Shown piece by piece: positions 11,337-21,062 of a stretch of DNA of 64,000 nucleotides (position 1 is its first letter; the number at the start of each line of letters is the position of its first letter). Both the position numbers and the translations under genes were made by a program. The notes beneath the pieces are model-generated. The model worked only from the letters and a program-made list of their open reading frames with translations, was not told the DNA's origin and ran no database searches. This DNA comes from Pyrenopolyporus hunteri (Eukaryota > Ascomycota > Sordariomycetes > Xylariales > Hypoxylaceae). The stretch is from assembly GCA_902806595.1 (NCBI GenBank), contig CADCXC010000010.1, positions 2,408,469-2,472,468 on the forward strand, written 5' to 3'.

Positions 11337-11741
11337 CATATCCTCGCACTAGGTATTCTGTGTTATTGTAGCTGTTTATAAACACTTGGGTTTCTCACAT
11401 CAAGTTCCCGCTACTTGCTGGACAACAATATACCTAAACATCAACAATGTCGCAACACACACGCCGGACCGATCCTCTTTCGGAGGCCAGAGCTGCTTGA
11501 GAACGATATGGCGTCCTATGAATTGTCACCCCCCAGCGGGTTTTGTTGTGCGAGGCCAAATCCGTAGTATGCCATGTGCACCATGCTCCTTTGTCATTGG
11601 ACATTGGTCCGACGCCGATATCTTCCAGCTTTGGCTGATATCTCTCAGCTAGTCTCCAGGTCGCATTAGACACCCAGTACCTCATTTCTTTCTTCGGGCC
11701 AGCCACATTGCTCACCTGCCTAGGTACCCAGGTAGGTACCT

Positions 11742-13034
11742 ATGTTTGAACGGGTCGTCATGCACACTGAGATGGCTTTAATAGTTGCTACTATTTCCGC
11801 AGCAGCCGGGGCTTTCGCGTTGCCAGCGTCGTCGGAGTGGCGGAGGCCAAGATCGTGGAACCCCTCTACCCAGCACCGTTTCCAGAACGTTGAGCTTGGT
11901 CCCCGTCCGCAATATCTAGTTGGTGACATGGATGAAGGATGGTTGAAGAGCAAGCTATCTGCATGTTCTGAAATAGAAGCGCGCTCGTCTAGGTTCAGCA
12001 TCGGCCACCGCGGTGGGGGTTGTCTACAATTTCCCGAAGAGACTCGCGAGTCTATCGAGGCCGGTTCCCGCATGGGTGCTGGTATCCTCGAGTGCGACGT
12101 TGTGTTTACCAAGGACCGCGAGCTCGTTTGCCGCCATGACCAGTGCGACTTGCACGCGACGACTAACATCGTCGTGACGGAGCTAGCTGCCAAGTGCACG
12201 ACACCATTTACGCCCGCACTCGACGGCACGCCAGCGACTGCCACCTGCTGCACTAGTGATATTACGCTGGCCGAGTTCAAGACCTTGTGTGGGAAGATGG
12301 AAGGCTACAACGCTTCAGCTGCCACCCCCGAGGACTTCCTACGCGGCACACCCCCATGGCGCACCGACCTCTATGCCACCTGCGGCACGGTAATCTCGCA
12401 CAAGGAGTTCCTCGAGCTGGTCGAGTCACACCACCGGGACTTCACGACCGAGCTCAAACAACCCCGGGTGCCGATGCCCTTTTACGGCGATTATACGCAG
12501 GAGCAGTACGCACAACAGGTCATCGATGAATATCGAGCTGCTGGAGTTGATCCATCGCGCGTGTGGTTGCAGAGTTTCTCGTTCGCCGACGTAGCCTATT
12601 GGCTGCGTGCTGACCCGGCGTTCGGCAGACAGGCCATACTGCTCGACCAGAGCGCTGACTCCTTGGAAAAGATGCCGTTGGCCATTGCTAACCTATCGTT
12701 CTACAAAGAGGCCGGAGTACGGATTATGGCCCCCCCTCTCCCGTACCTCGTTGCGCTCGGTGAAGGAGATGAGTATGTCCCTTCCACCTACGCGACGACG
12801 GCGCGAGACCTTGGACTGGAGCTCATCACGTGGTCACTTGAACGTTCCGGACCTCTCGCTAAAGTCGCAGCCAGCGGCGACATGTACTACTCCACCATAG
12901 CCAACGGCACGCACAAGGATGGTGATATGTATAGACTTGTCGACGTTTTGGCGCGGCAAATTGGTGTCCGGGGTATTTTCTCAGACTGGTCAGCTACCGT
13001 CACCTATTACGCTAATTGTTTCGGTTTCTTTTGA
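11742..13034 (+). CDS. Secreted glycerophosphodiester phosphodiesterase (GDPD)
   Basis: Expected to hydrolyse glycerophosphodiesters to glycerol-3-phosphate and an alcohol, for phosphate or lipid-head-group scavenging. It is a single exon of 430 residues. The catalytic signature is complete: His89-Arg90 (GHRGGG), Glu100-Thr101 (PEET), Glu117/Asp119 (LECDV) and His132-Asp133 (CRHDQ). In GDPDs these form the metal-binding TIM-barrel active site. The best signal peptide (MALIVATISAAAGAFA) starts at Met11, so translation may start at Met7 or Met11 rather than Met1 at 11742. The protein ends SDWSATVTYYANC-FGFF, typical of the fungal extracellular subgroup. The stop is at 13032-13034. It is convergent with the chitinase gene. 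Confidence 0.9.
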   Translation: MFERVVMHTEMALIVATISAAAGAFALPASSEWRRPRSWNPSTQHRFQNVELGPRPQYLVGDMDEGWLKSKLSACSEIEARSSRFSIGHRGGGCLQFPEETRESIEAGSRMGAGILECDVVFTKDRELVCRHDQCDLHATTNIVVTELAAKCTTPFTPALDGTPATATCCTSDITLAEFKTLCGKMEGYNASAATPEDFLRGTPPWRTDLYATCGTVISHKEFLELVESHHRDFTTELKQPRVPMPFYGDYTQEQYAQQVIDEYRAAGVDPSRVWLQSFSFADVAYWLRADPAFGRQAILLDQSADSLEKMPLAIANLSFYKEAGVRIMAPPLPYLVALGEGDEYVPSTYATTARDLGLELITWSLERSGPLAKVAASGDMYYSTIANGTHKDGDMYRLVDVLARQIGVRGIFSDWSATVTYYANCFGFF

Positions 13035-13316
13035 GCGTAGAACAAGAATTCAGACTAAAAGGGATGTCCGACTCGGGCCATTTTGTATCACGAATCCAAA
13101 TGTGACACGCTCCTACATAACATAGTGTGGTCGCGATGATAAATTACTTACGTCGTGCGAAAAAAAATATATTTGAATTCTGGTTGTCGTAGTGCGATCA
13201 ACTCGGTGTCATATCATCGCCTTACTAACATACGGTAATCACTGAGGAAGGATCTTTTGCCCTCTCCTTGCGACGGGAGCCTTATCGGCGAACGCCAAGC
13301 AAGGAATCTAGAATAT

Positions 13317-14706
13317 CTACAACTCTTCCCTTCCGATGGACAAGCTCCTTACTCCGGCGTTGAGCGCCTTGAGATGAGCCCATTTAGGCGCGTCCTCACC
13401 TAACCCCCAAGCGAACACGCCGCCAAGCTTTTCGTTTTCTACGATACGAGGAAACTTTTTGGCGATAGCAAGCGGGGTGTCAAATGTCCACCAGATAGCC
13501 TCGTCCTCGTCCCAATAGTAGTAACCGCCGCCAACTGGGTCGTATCGCCCCTTTGCCATTGCCTTATCGAATGATGACTTGACCTCCTGGGGGACGGGAT
13601 CATGCCACGAGAAGGATCCCGCTCGGCCCAGGTCTACACCAGTCGTCGGATCCTCCATCAGCCCTGTAGGACAACCGATGGGATTGATAGCGCATGGCGC
13701 GCGCTCGGTGCGGAAGTACTTGGCGTAAAAGGCAAAGCCGAGGTTGATTTTGTCGGGCGTTGCGCCGTTCGCTAAGTACGCGTGCACCGCCTCCAAACTA
13801 GCCTGGACGCCGGTATGATGCTTGGTCACGTTGTCACGGCGGTTCATCAGGTCGTATGTCATGACGTTCAAAAAGTCGAGAGATTTCATGATCCGGGGCA
13901 TGGTCTCGGCTTTGAAGGCGAGCATGTCTCTTGGGAGGCCCGGCACGGCTGCGGATATGATTTTATCCGGACCTAGAGCCTTCCTAATCTCGGCGAGGAG
14001 CTTCGGATACGCGGCGATCTGCCAGGCCCTCTCCTCATTGGGGATCTTCTTCCAGTCTTCGCCGTTACCCCTTGAATCAACGTCAGTCTTTTCCTGCGGA
14101 CGGATGTCGAATGCGAAGTGAAAAGTGATGCACGACATACGCCGGATATTCCCAGTCTATGTCGACGCCTACGATTATGCAAGGTGTTAGTACCGGTCAT
14201 TTATACGGCCGTGATAGAGAAGAGGCGGGCTCAGGCTTGGGGTAGTCAGCAACCGCTAACCATCAGCTCCCGTATCACGAATCATAGCGGCTATGTTCCC
14301 AGCAAATCTCGTTCGTAACTCGTCTGTACGAGCGGCGGTATCGAAACCGGCTGAGTCACCCCAACCGCCAATGGCAACCATTACTTTAGTCTCGGGGGAG
14401 AATTTAGGCCGAGCCTCACGGACGGTCATGAATAACGGCCAGGAAGAATTGGACTCGACTCGGTTGAAGACGTCGGGGCTCATAAATGCCAATGCGACGT
14501 GGGTGATGGATGAGCTAAGGGCCGGGTCAGGCGTTACGGGGTGTTGTCTGCCAATCTATCATTAAGAAGAGGACGGGAGGCTGGCTACAAGGCAAAGCCT
14601 ACCCCGTGAGGTACATGATGTTGCGTGGGGGAGCGGCCGCTGAAGCCATCGCGACGACTAGTAAGATCCACGTAAGAGGCCGGTTGTATATAACGCTGAT
14701 GATCAT
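13317..14706 (-). CDS. Secreted GH18 chitinase
   Basis: Hydrolyses beta-1,4-GlcNAc linkages, for fungal wall remodelling or attack on chitin. My model has four exons in transcript order: 14706-14603, 14547-14261, 14168-14141 (28 nt) and 14070-13317. All phases match and give 390 residues. Introns start GTAGGC, GTTAGC and GTATGT and end GGCAG, CGTAG and TCAAG. Exon 1 encodes a signal peptide (hydrophobic WILLVVAMASAAA) and MYLTG; exon 2 begins QHPVTPD. The catalytic DxDxE is DGVDIDWE, with acid Glu137, and the tiny third exon carries it. Other barrel motifs are VAIGGWGDSAGF, MTYDLMNRRDN and VFAWGLGED. No chitin-binding or Ser/Thr-rich tail follows. The last exon alone could start at an internal Met, but that would lose the catalytic motif. 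Confidence 0.9.
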
Positions 14707-15908
14707 GTTGGCTGAGGATTCATAGAAGCGTTGTCGAATGGGAGCGAAGCCTGTTGCCGCTGTAGTTGTTGTTCGTATTGTGCGTAGATCTTGGATTTAT
14801 TTCAAGGGTTCCTCTCGGCGGGTTCTTTTGACGAGCTTGCTTGGGGTTTATCGTATGGGCAACTCCTCCTTATCGAGGTTTATATAGGTTTACTTACCAC
14901 TATATAACAACAAGATAAAAAAGGGAGAAGGATAAAGAGAATGACGATTTGCCGGGAAAGGGAAACTTAGAAAGCAAAGCTCGGAACTTGAAACTTCAAA
15001 TTCGGGTCTCAAATCTCAAGCCTCTGCCTCTGTAAGCATTGCCATTACCCCGTTGCAACTACCTCGCTCGCAACGAAATATAGATTGCAGGCGCGCGGTG
15101 GTATCTAGGTACCTACCTGTATTCGACTTGGCACCTTCGCGTCATATGCATCTATCGGTTGTAACGGCTGTAACATAGCGGGTGTATGCAGCAGAAGGAG
15201 ATGGGATTCGAGTTACCCGGCAGCCCCGGTCCAGTGTGGCTAAGCTCATTATCAAAGCTAGAAGACTGATTGATACCTAGGTACCTAGGTACCTACCACC
15301 TATGGTTGTTCCCGCAAATTCCAAGTTAGACCAAGACTCGACTCGGGGACCGCGCGTAACCGCGAGGATTCCGGTCTAGTATGATACCTTTGGAGGGTTG
15401 GTCAAGTCATGATGGACGACTAGCAACTCTTCTTAAATGATCACTTCCCATCTTACATATGGGAAAATATGTTGGGGTATCCCTTTGTTACTTACCTACC
15501 AAGGTAGGTAGTTAAGGTACCGCCTCCTCATATGTAATCCCTCTCGCCTCAACCCTCTCTCTACCTTAGTACCTATAACCCAGGACCCGGATATCTATTT
15601 CGAATACTCGAGATTTACCCGCGTTATACTATCGGCGTACAGCTGCGTTTTCGGATCGGCCACTCGGGAGTTCTCTGCGTAGATTCGGCCTAGGTTCTCC
15701 CTAGCCAGTTATAATCACAGCTGTCGCCTGTTGCGATTTAGGTGGTATTTGACATCACGTATCGTCGTCCCCCGCCCGACTAGCGGCTCATGGCATAAAT
15801 AGTCCTCGTGAATCCGGCAATTAAATCTTTCCCGACATGTGCTGTTCAGAAACCGCGAGATAGCGTAAACATTCATTATACGAGGCCATAACTTTCGAAA
15901 GGGGAACG
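14707..15908. other. 1.2-kb divergent intergenic region
   Basis: Putative shared promoter region of the chitinase (minus) and the NmrA-like reductase (plus). It contains TAGGTACC-type palindromic repeats near 15098-15118, 15275-15300 and 15495-15520. No gene or RNA was recognised. Confidence 0.5.
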
Positions 15909-16964
15909 ATGGCGGATCCAATTAAGAATGTCGCCGTAATTGGGGTGAGTATCCCTCCGAATACAATTCTGACGGTCTCCCTCCCAACGAGAGGAGTGCT
16001 CTGTACTGACTAGGCGTGTCTAATTCCGCTACTTAGGCGTCGGGCAACCTCGGTAAAGAGGTCGTTCAGGAGCTTCTTAAAGCTGGTTTTAAGGTAACTG
16101 CGTTCTCACGGGAGGACTCGGCAGCCACTTTCCCCCCGGATGTAATCGTCAAGAAAGTCAATTACCAGTCAGTCGAGGGCTTAACGGCGGCGCTTCATGA
16201 ACAAGATGCAGTGGTATCCACCATCGCCACCGTAGCGGTTGGCGGCCAGACTCCTCTGGTAGATGCTGCGATCGCCGCCAAAGTCAAGCGATTCGTCCCC
16301 TCCGAATTTGGTATTAACACCAGGATTGTGGGCGGCACCGCTATCGGTAAAATACTCCAGGGTAAAGTTAAGACTCTTGACTACATCATTAGCAAGTCTG
16401 AAGAAAATCCTTGGTTTACGTGGACGGGCGTGTCGAGCGGTATCTTCTTCGACTGGGTAAGCGGCTCAAAGAGTTATTCTCAAGAGGATGGCCAGCGCTG
16501 ACACCGACAACTACGCATAGGGGCTTAAGTACGGGACTGCTGGGTTCAGTAAGGACACCAAGACGGCGACCATCTACGACTCCGGAAACGAACCCGCCCA
16601 AGCTTCCAATCTTTCCTTCATTGGAAAAGCTGTTGCTGCCATTCTGTTCCATCCAGAGAAAACAGCCAACAAGTATATCACCATTGCGTCCTTCAACCCC
16701 TCTCAAAACCAGATTCTAGAGATCGTAGAGGCGGAAACCGGCGAGAAGTGGAAAGTAGATCACGCGAGCACCATCGACCAAGAGAAGATCGGCCTGGAAA
16801 AGCTGAGCAAAGGGGATTACAGCGCTTTCTCTAATCTCTTGCGTAGGCATATCTACGCTGATGGTGCCAACCACGCGGTCAAAGGAGAGAATAACGCGGT
16901 CGGTCTACTCGGACTACAGGAGGAGGATCTAGCGGCGACTATAAAGGAGTGGTTACGCGGTTGA
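15909..16964 (+). CDS. NmrA-like / isoflavone-reductase-type NAD(P)-binding protein
   Basis: A 299-residue atypical short-chain dehydrogenase of the NmrA/isoflavone reductase-like family; substrate unknown. There are three exons: 15909-15944, 16037-16456 and 16521-16964. Introns begin GTGAGT and GTAAGC and end ACTTAG and GCATAG, all phase 0. The Rossmann motif VIGASGNLGKE spans the first intron (GxxGxxG, near residue 11). Also visible are a strand pattern ending in VVSTIATVAVGG, the conserved VKRFVPSEFG, and a substrate-domain block around FTWTGVSSGIFFDW. These are usual features of the family and the length is normal. Such genes are often used in secondary metabolism or redox sensing, but no cluster partner lies beside it. 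A T-rich tract (about 17042-17074) follows the stop. Confidence 0.88.
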
Positions 16965-17245
16965 ACGTAGGGCTACAGATAGCAAGGTCAATATACGACG
17001 ACACGTCAATATTTGAAATAGGATTTAAAGGTTGACAAATGGCTTTCTTTCTTTCTTTCTTTTTTTTTTTTTTTACCATTCGCGTATGTACAAGTTATTC
17101 AGACTTGATAGCATATGGGTAAGAACTTTTCTTTAGCCAATGTCGTTTGCATCAACCATCCGGCTAGGCGCTCTGCTAAGACAGCATACAACTATATACA
17201 AGAGAATCCACCGCTGTTTCTCAGTGTCTGTGGCCCTAGCATCCC

Positions 17246-18436
17246 TTAAGAAAGACTGGGGACTTGCCACGGCGCCCAGTCGGTGACAGCTACGTTCGCG
17301 CTGCTCCTCTCTACCTCGGGAGGCGCCGTCGTGCCGGCAAGGAGGAAGTAGTTGATGTAAGCGGTGAGCTCGGATTGCTGCGAAGACGGGAACTGACAGT
17401 GACCGTGGCCGCCAACGAGAGAAAATCCCATGTTGGTGGGAACGCCGAGGCCCTTGTAGACGAGACGGCCAGCCTTCATGCAGCCAGTCGTGCTGACGGG
17501 GCCGAGCCAGTCGATGTCGTTCTCGAAAGCGATGAGGCCACGGGGAGCGACGAGAGCGGCCAACATGTGGTGGTCCTCGGGCATGGAGCTGGTCTTGGAG
17601 GTGTACTTGTTTAGGTTCTGGCTGAACCACACGTTCTCGCCGACGATCTGGCCGGCGGTCTGGATGTTCTTCCCCTTGCTTTTCTCGTCGTCCGAGATAC
17701 GCCAGCAAGCGGCGCCACCAGAACCCGACTCCTGCGGGAGAGTGAGGGCGATGCGGTTGGCGAGAGCGCCGACGACGAAGGCGCCCTTTCCGTTACGGGA
17801 GCAGCCGGTAGTACCCAGCCTCTTGGGGTCGATGCCGGTCTTGTCAGCGCCGAGCTGCTCGAGACCGTCGATGACGCGGTCGACGCCCCAAGCCCAAGCG
17901 GTCAGAGCACCAGCGGAGTGAGTGTTTCCGAATAATGTATAGAAGGCACCTTGGCCACGGGAACCTGCCGACGCCTGGGAGGCGAACTGGTCGTTGCTGA
18001 AGCCGATGGTACCGACGGTGCCGGGAATGGGCAGCGAGGAGCCGCCGATGGTGATGATGGCGGGCCCAGGAGAGGTGCTACCCTTCCTGATGGACGTGTT
18101 GATCGTCACGGACTTGGAGCCGACGGTGACCTTGACGGACATGGTGCTCCCAGACAACGAAGCCTCGACCTTGTCAGGCGGCGGAGGGTATGTGCCCAGC
18201 TCATACTGCTGGAGGAGTTTGCTGATCTCCTGCTGACGGCATGTCCAGTCGGCCTTGCTCGCAACCTTCTTCCCGTCCTCGAACGTGAATGGGTCAGGAA
18301 GTTTGGCGAAGTCCACAGTCGGGTAGGTGTCTTTGACCGCGCAGTCAGTTGTGTTCTGACGCTCGTAGATCTCCGCGAACGGGAGAGCGTAGGCCGTGGA
18401 GCCCAACAGGAGGGCAGAAGTCAGGCGGCGGATCAT
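17246..18436 (-). CDS. Glucuronoyl methylesterase (CE15)
   Basis: Cleaves the ester between lignin alcohols and 4-O-methyl-glucuronic acid on xylan, separating lignin from hemicellulose outside the cell. It is a single exon of 396 residues. Residues 1-18 form a signal peptide (MIRRLTSALLLGSTAYA). The serine-hydrolase nucleophile is Ser213 in GCSRNGKGA, the family signature. Glu236 (LPQESGSGG) and a C-terminal His in GGHGHCQFP (344 or 346) complete the likely triad, as in the Trichoderma Cip2 group. There is no cellulose-binding module or linker, so only the catalytic domain is present. It is divergent from the AA9 LPMO gene across 1.4 kb, which suggests joint control during growth on plant wall. 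Confidence 0.95.
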   Translation of the reverse strand: MIRRLTSALLLGSTAYALPFAEIYERQNTTDCAVKDTYPTVDFAKLPDPFTFEDGKKVASKADWTCRQQEISKLLQQYELGTYPPPPDKVEASLSGSTMSVKVTVGSKSVTINTSIRKGSTSPGPAIITIGGSSLPIPGTVGTIGFSNDQFASQASAGSRGQGAFYTLFGNTHSAGALTAWAWGVDRVIDGLEQLGADKTGIDPKRLGTTGCSRNGKGAFVVGALANRIALTLPQESGSGGAACWRISDDEKSKGKNIQTAGQIVGENVWFSQNLNKYTSKTSSMPEDHHMLAALVAPRGLIAFENDIDWLGPVSTTGCMKAGRLVYKGLGVPTNMGFSLVGGHGHCQFPSSQQSELTAYINYFLLAGTTAPPEVERSSANVAVTDWAPWQVPSLS

Positions 18437-19822
18437 TTTTTTTTTCGGGGACAGTGTTGCCGGTGGAAGATTAATGAGAGGGAAGAGAGAGAAGAGTAGT
18501 GTACCTCGTTTTCTAGTAAACGGCCGCTTTGACTACGAAGGCAACCCTTATATGTCGCCTAGACGAAGCAGCGTTGCGCGGAAAGGGTTGCGTCCTTAGT
18601 GCTCCCCTGCCACGCCACTGGTTCTCGGCTGATTTTCAGATGCCTGAACCGGAGTCGTTTAGCATCTTTCCATTTCAAAGTTAATAGGGGGCCTCCGTCG
18701 TCGAATCTAGCCTCGGGCGGCTTTAGCCAAGTCGAGACGTCGAGACGAACCCCACTCCAAACAACATAATAAAAAGACTCTACGTATCCTACTCTCCCTT
18801 TTGAAAGGCCTAAAAACAGTGGTGCGTTTAACTTTTCCGTCGCACGTGTCGGGGCCAAACCCCTTGCACCGAGATCTGCTTGGCGCCTTGGGGATGAAAT
18901 GGATGAGCGCGGACGAGCGCGGACGAGCGCGGACGAGCGCTTAGCACAGGAGGCTCCACGCCTCCAAACGTGGGGAGATTGGCTAATATGGTTAATGTCA
19001 TCCGGCAGGGACATGTGGTGGGATTGCTAAACCTAGGGTGGTATTGGAGTTGTTAGTCTTAATATGCCAAAATGAATATTCCTAGATACACCCAGAGCGT
19101 CTTACTTAGCACCTTAGACGATGTCTGCGGGGAAGCTGCAGCTCCTGATGCGCCTCTAATGTGCCCGATTAGTAGATCTGACCCTTTAATAGAGATCTTG
19201 ACTTGATGGAACCTACCTACGGCTACCTTCTGCTAGCTTCTGGCTTTGAGGCAAGAAAGGGGGGAACGGTCGTTTCTAGCTAACCGCAAACTTAGGACTC
19301 ATGCAGACTAGAGGGTATGCTCGCTGCGTGTTGGCGGTTACCCCTCTAGAGGAAGATATCTCAAACTACGCAATAAAGGAGCTCCCTCGTTACCCGCGTA
19401 GCTTCGCAACGCAAAAGACGGAAGGAAATTCTACACCATGGCGCAAGCATGGCTAATTCCCAAATTCCTATTATTAGCATTTATGAGAACCGAAGATCCG
19501 AACGTGTTAGTCTTCTAAATAGCCGGACATACAAGGTCACATCTAACCGCTTGTTAGACGCTCCGAATTACCACACGCGGTTAAAGCCTCGCGATAATGC
19601 GCCCTCCAAGTCTCACGAGAGTCGCCCGAGCAAATCTGGTCGTGCTCCTAAGGTGATTTATATACCTCGAGTAAGAGAGGCAAGCTTCCCCAGGTTCTTG
19701 GCAACCGGTAGTTGCGGCGGTAGCCTCCTCGAGTACCTAGGTCGGCGACGAAGCCTATGTGATGCCGCATCAGACGCCAATTTTGTCTAAGGATTCTCAT
19801 TGTTATAGAAACCCGTCGCAGA
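18437..19822. promoter_or_regulatory. Shared CE15/AA9 intergenic region with XlnR-like sites
   Basis: The 1.4-kb region between the divergent glucuronoyl esterase and LPMO genes. It carries GGCTAA hexamers at 18723-18728 (minus strand; extended to the perfect heptamer GGCTAAA at 18722-18728), 18981-18986 and 19451-19456. GGCTAR is the established core of the fungal (hemi)cellulase activator XlnR/XYR1. By chance about 0.7 hexamers would be expected, so the enrichment is modest. A 10-bp tandem repeat lies at 18901-18940. A 113-codon open frame at 19449-19790 shows no recognisable protein features. Confidence 0.45.
18901..18940. repeat. 10-bp tandem repeat GGACGAGCGC x4
   Basis: Four head-to-tail copies; the first has one mismatch (GGATGAGCGC). 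It lies in the CE15/AA9 intergenic region. Confidence 0.95.
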
Positions 19823-20608
19823 ATGGCAATTCAGAACCTACTAGCAGTGCTAGGCCTCTTCGCTAGCTCAGCCGCTGCCCATGGAGGGCTTGCAAACTAC
19901 ACCGTTGGCGATACTTGGTATAGAGGGTAGGTTTCAAGCAGCTGGGGGATGGTGGTCACGGTCCTACTAGCCTGGCAGCTCAGATAAAGGGCGTGATGCT
20001 GAGCTTGGGATTATAGATTCAACCCGGATGATCCCTTGGAGGACCAGGAAGGCCAGTCTTGGATGGTTCAAAGGATATGGGGTAGCATAGACCCTATCTT
20101 CTTCGTGAACGATACCGGTCTGGCGTGTAACAATCCGGGCACGGCGCCACCATCATATATCCCTATCGCAGCTGGAGACAATATCACCGCGGTTTATTGG
20201 TATTGGCTGCATCCGACGGGGCCCATGTCCACGTGGCTCGCCTACTGCGGAGAGTCCTGTGAGGATGTCAACGTGAATGAGCTGGATTTCTTCAAGATCT
20301 GGGAGGCGGGGCTGCTCGAGGGAAATCTCGTAGAAGGCATCTGGTATCAGAAACAGTTCCAGAAATGGGATGGATCTCCAGATCTCTGGCCCGTCACCAT
20401 TCCAGCAACAATAAAGCCGGGACTTTACGTCATACGACATGAGATCCTCAGTGTTCATATCGCAAACAAGCCCCAGTTCTACCCCGAGTGCGCGCATCTA
20501 AACATCACCGGGACCGGGACGGCAGTGCCGCCGTCCGAGTACCTCGTCAAATTTCCTGGAGCTTATACGGAGGATGGTGCGCAGCTTTCATACTCCCTTT
20601 ACCTCTAG
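19823..20608 (+). CDS. AA9 lytic polysaccharide monooxygenase
   Basis: A copper enzyme that oxidatively breaks cellulose or related glucans outside the cell. There are two exons, 19823-19926 and 20017-20608, with a GTAGGT...TTATAG intron, giving 231 residues. The signal peptide is residues 1-19 (MAIQNLLAVLGLFASSAAA). Cleavage exposes His20, the N-terminal His of the copper brace. His100 in WLHPTGP is the second brace His. Tyr190 in PQFYPECAHLNI is at the usual axial position, and His176 (VIRHEIL) fits the second-sphere His. There is no CBM1 and no GPI signal. The open frame of exon 2 alone lacks the signal and His20, so the upstream exon is essential to the call. Divergent from CE15. Confidence 0.93.
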
Positions 20609-21062
20609 TCAGCGGTAGCGGCTAACAGCATCAGACCCGTCAATTAGGATTGACATCTACTCGGACGAGTTGAAGACAGTAACAGTAAGAACAGACCGGG
20701 CCCCGTATTGTGTACGACTTTCTAACACGTCGCATAGAACTACACGATTCCCGGTCCACCAGTTTGGGATGGGTGAGTGATTGCCCGCACATCGATGTAG
20801 CCTAGAGGACGTACGAGGGTTTTGGTTAACATTTCGCAGATTCGTAAATAAATATTGCCAGGACTGCTGAATGACAATGGTTAGCAACGTAGCTACAATA
20901 GGGCGATTATACATGGCTAAGGGATCTTCGAATGTTTGACGGTGACCCTTACGAAGGGCGAGAGTAACACGGGGTCATCACTCTAAGGTTGCTATATTAA
21001 ACGTATAGAGTACGCACGTTAGGAATTGCTTCTCTTACATACCTACCTCGGTATGTTGTACA
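20609..21062. other. Convergent intergenic spacer
   Basis: The 3' spacer between the AA9 LPMO (plus) and the ABC exporter (minus). Nothing was recognised in it apart from a short CCTACC motif near 21040. Confidence 0.5.

Larger units (their letters stand above)
9647..11741. other. 2.1-kb divergent intergenic region with repeats
   Basis: This region lies between the MARVEL gene (minus) and the GDPD gene (plus). It holds two short tandem repeats (9971-10000 and 10052-10089), an AT-rich island flanked by inverted repeats (10221-10790), and dense TAGG/CCTA repeats at 11205-11336. Open frames within it are short and resemble nothing known. Confidence 0.6.

Noticed and set aside
14118..14565. Plus-strand frames opposite the chitinase
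   Set aside because: They lie over chitinase exons whose splice-joined protein matches GH18 throughout.
19449..19790. 113-codon open frame between CE15 and AA9
   Set aside because: No signal peptide, domain or codon pattern; it lies in the promoter region of the LPMO gene.
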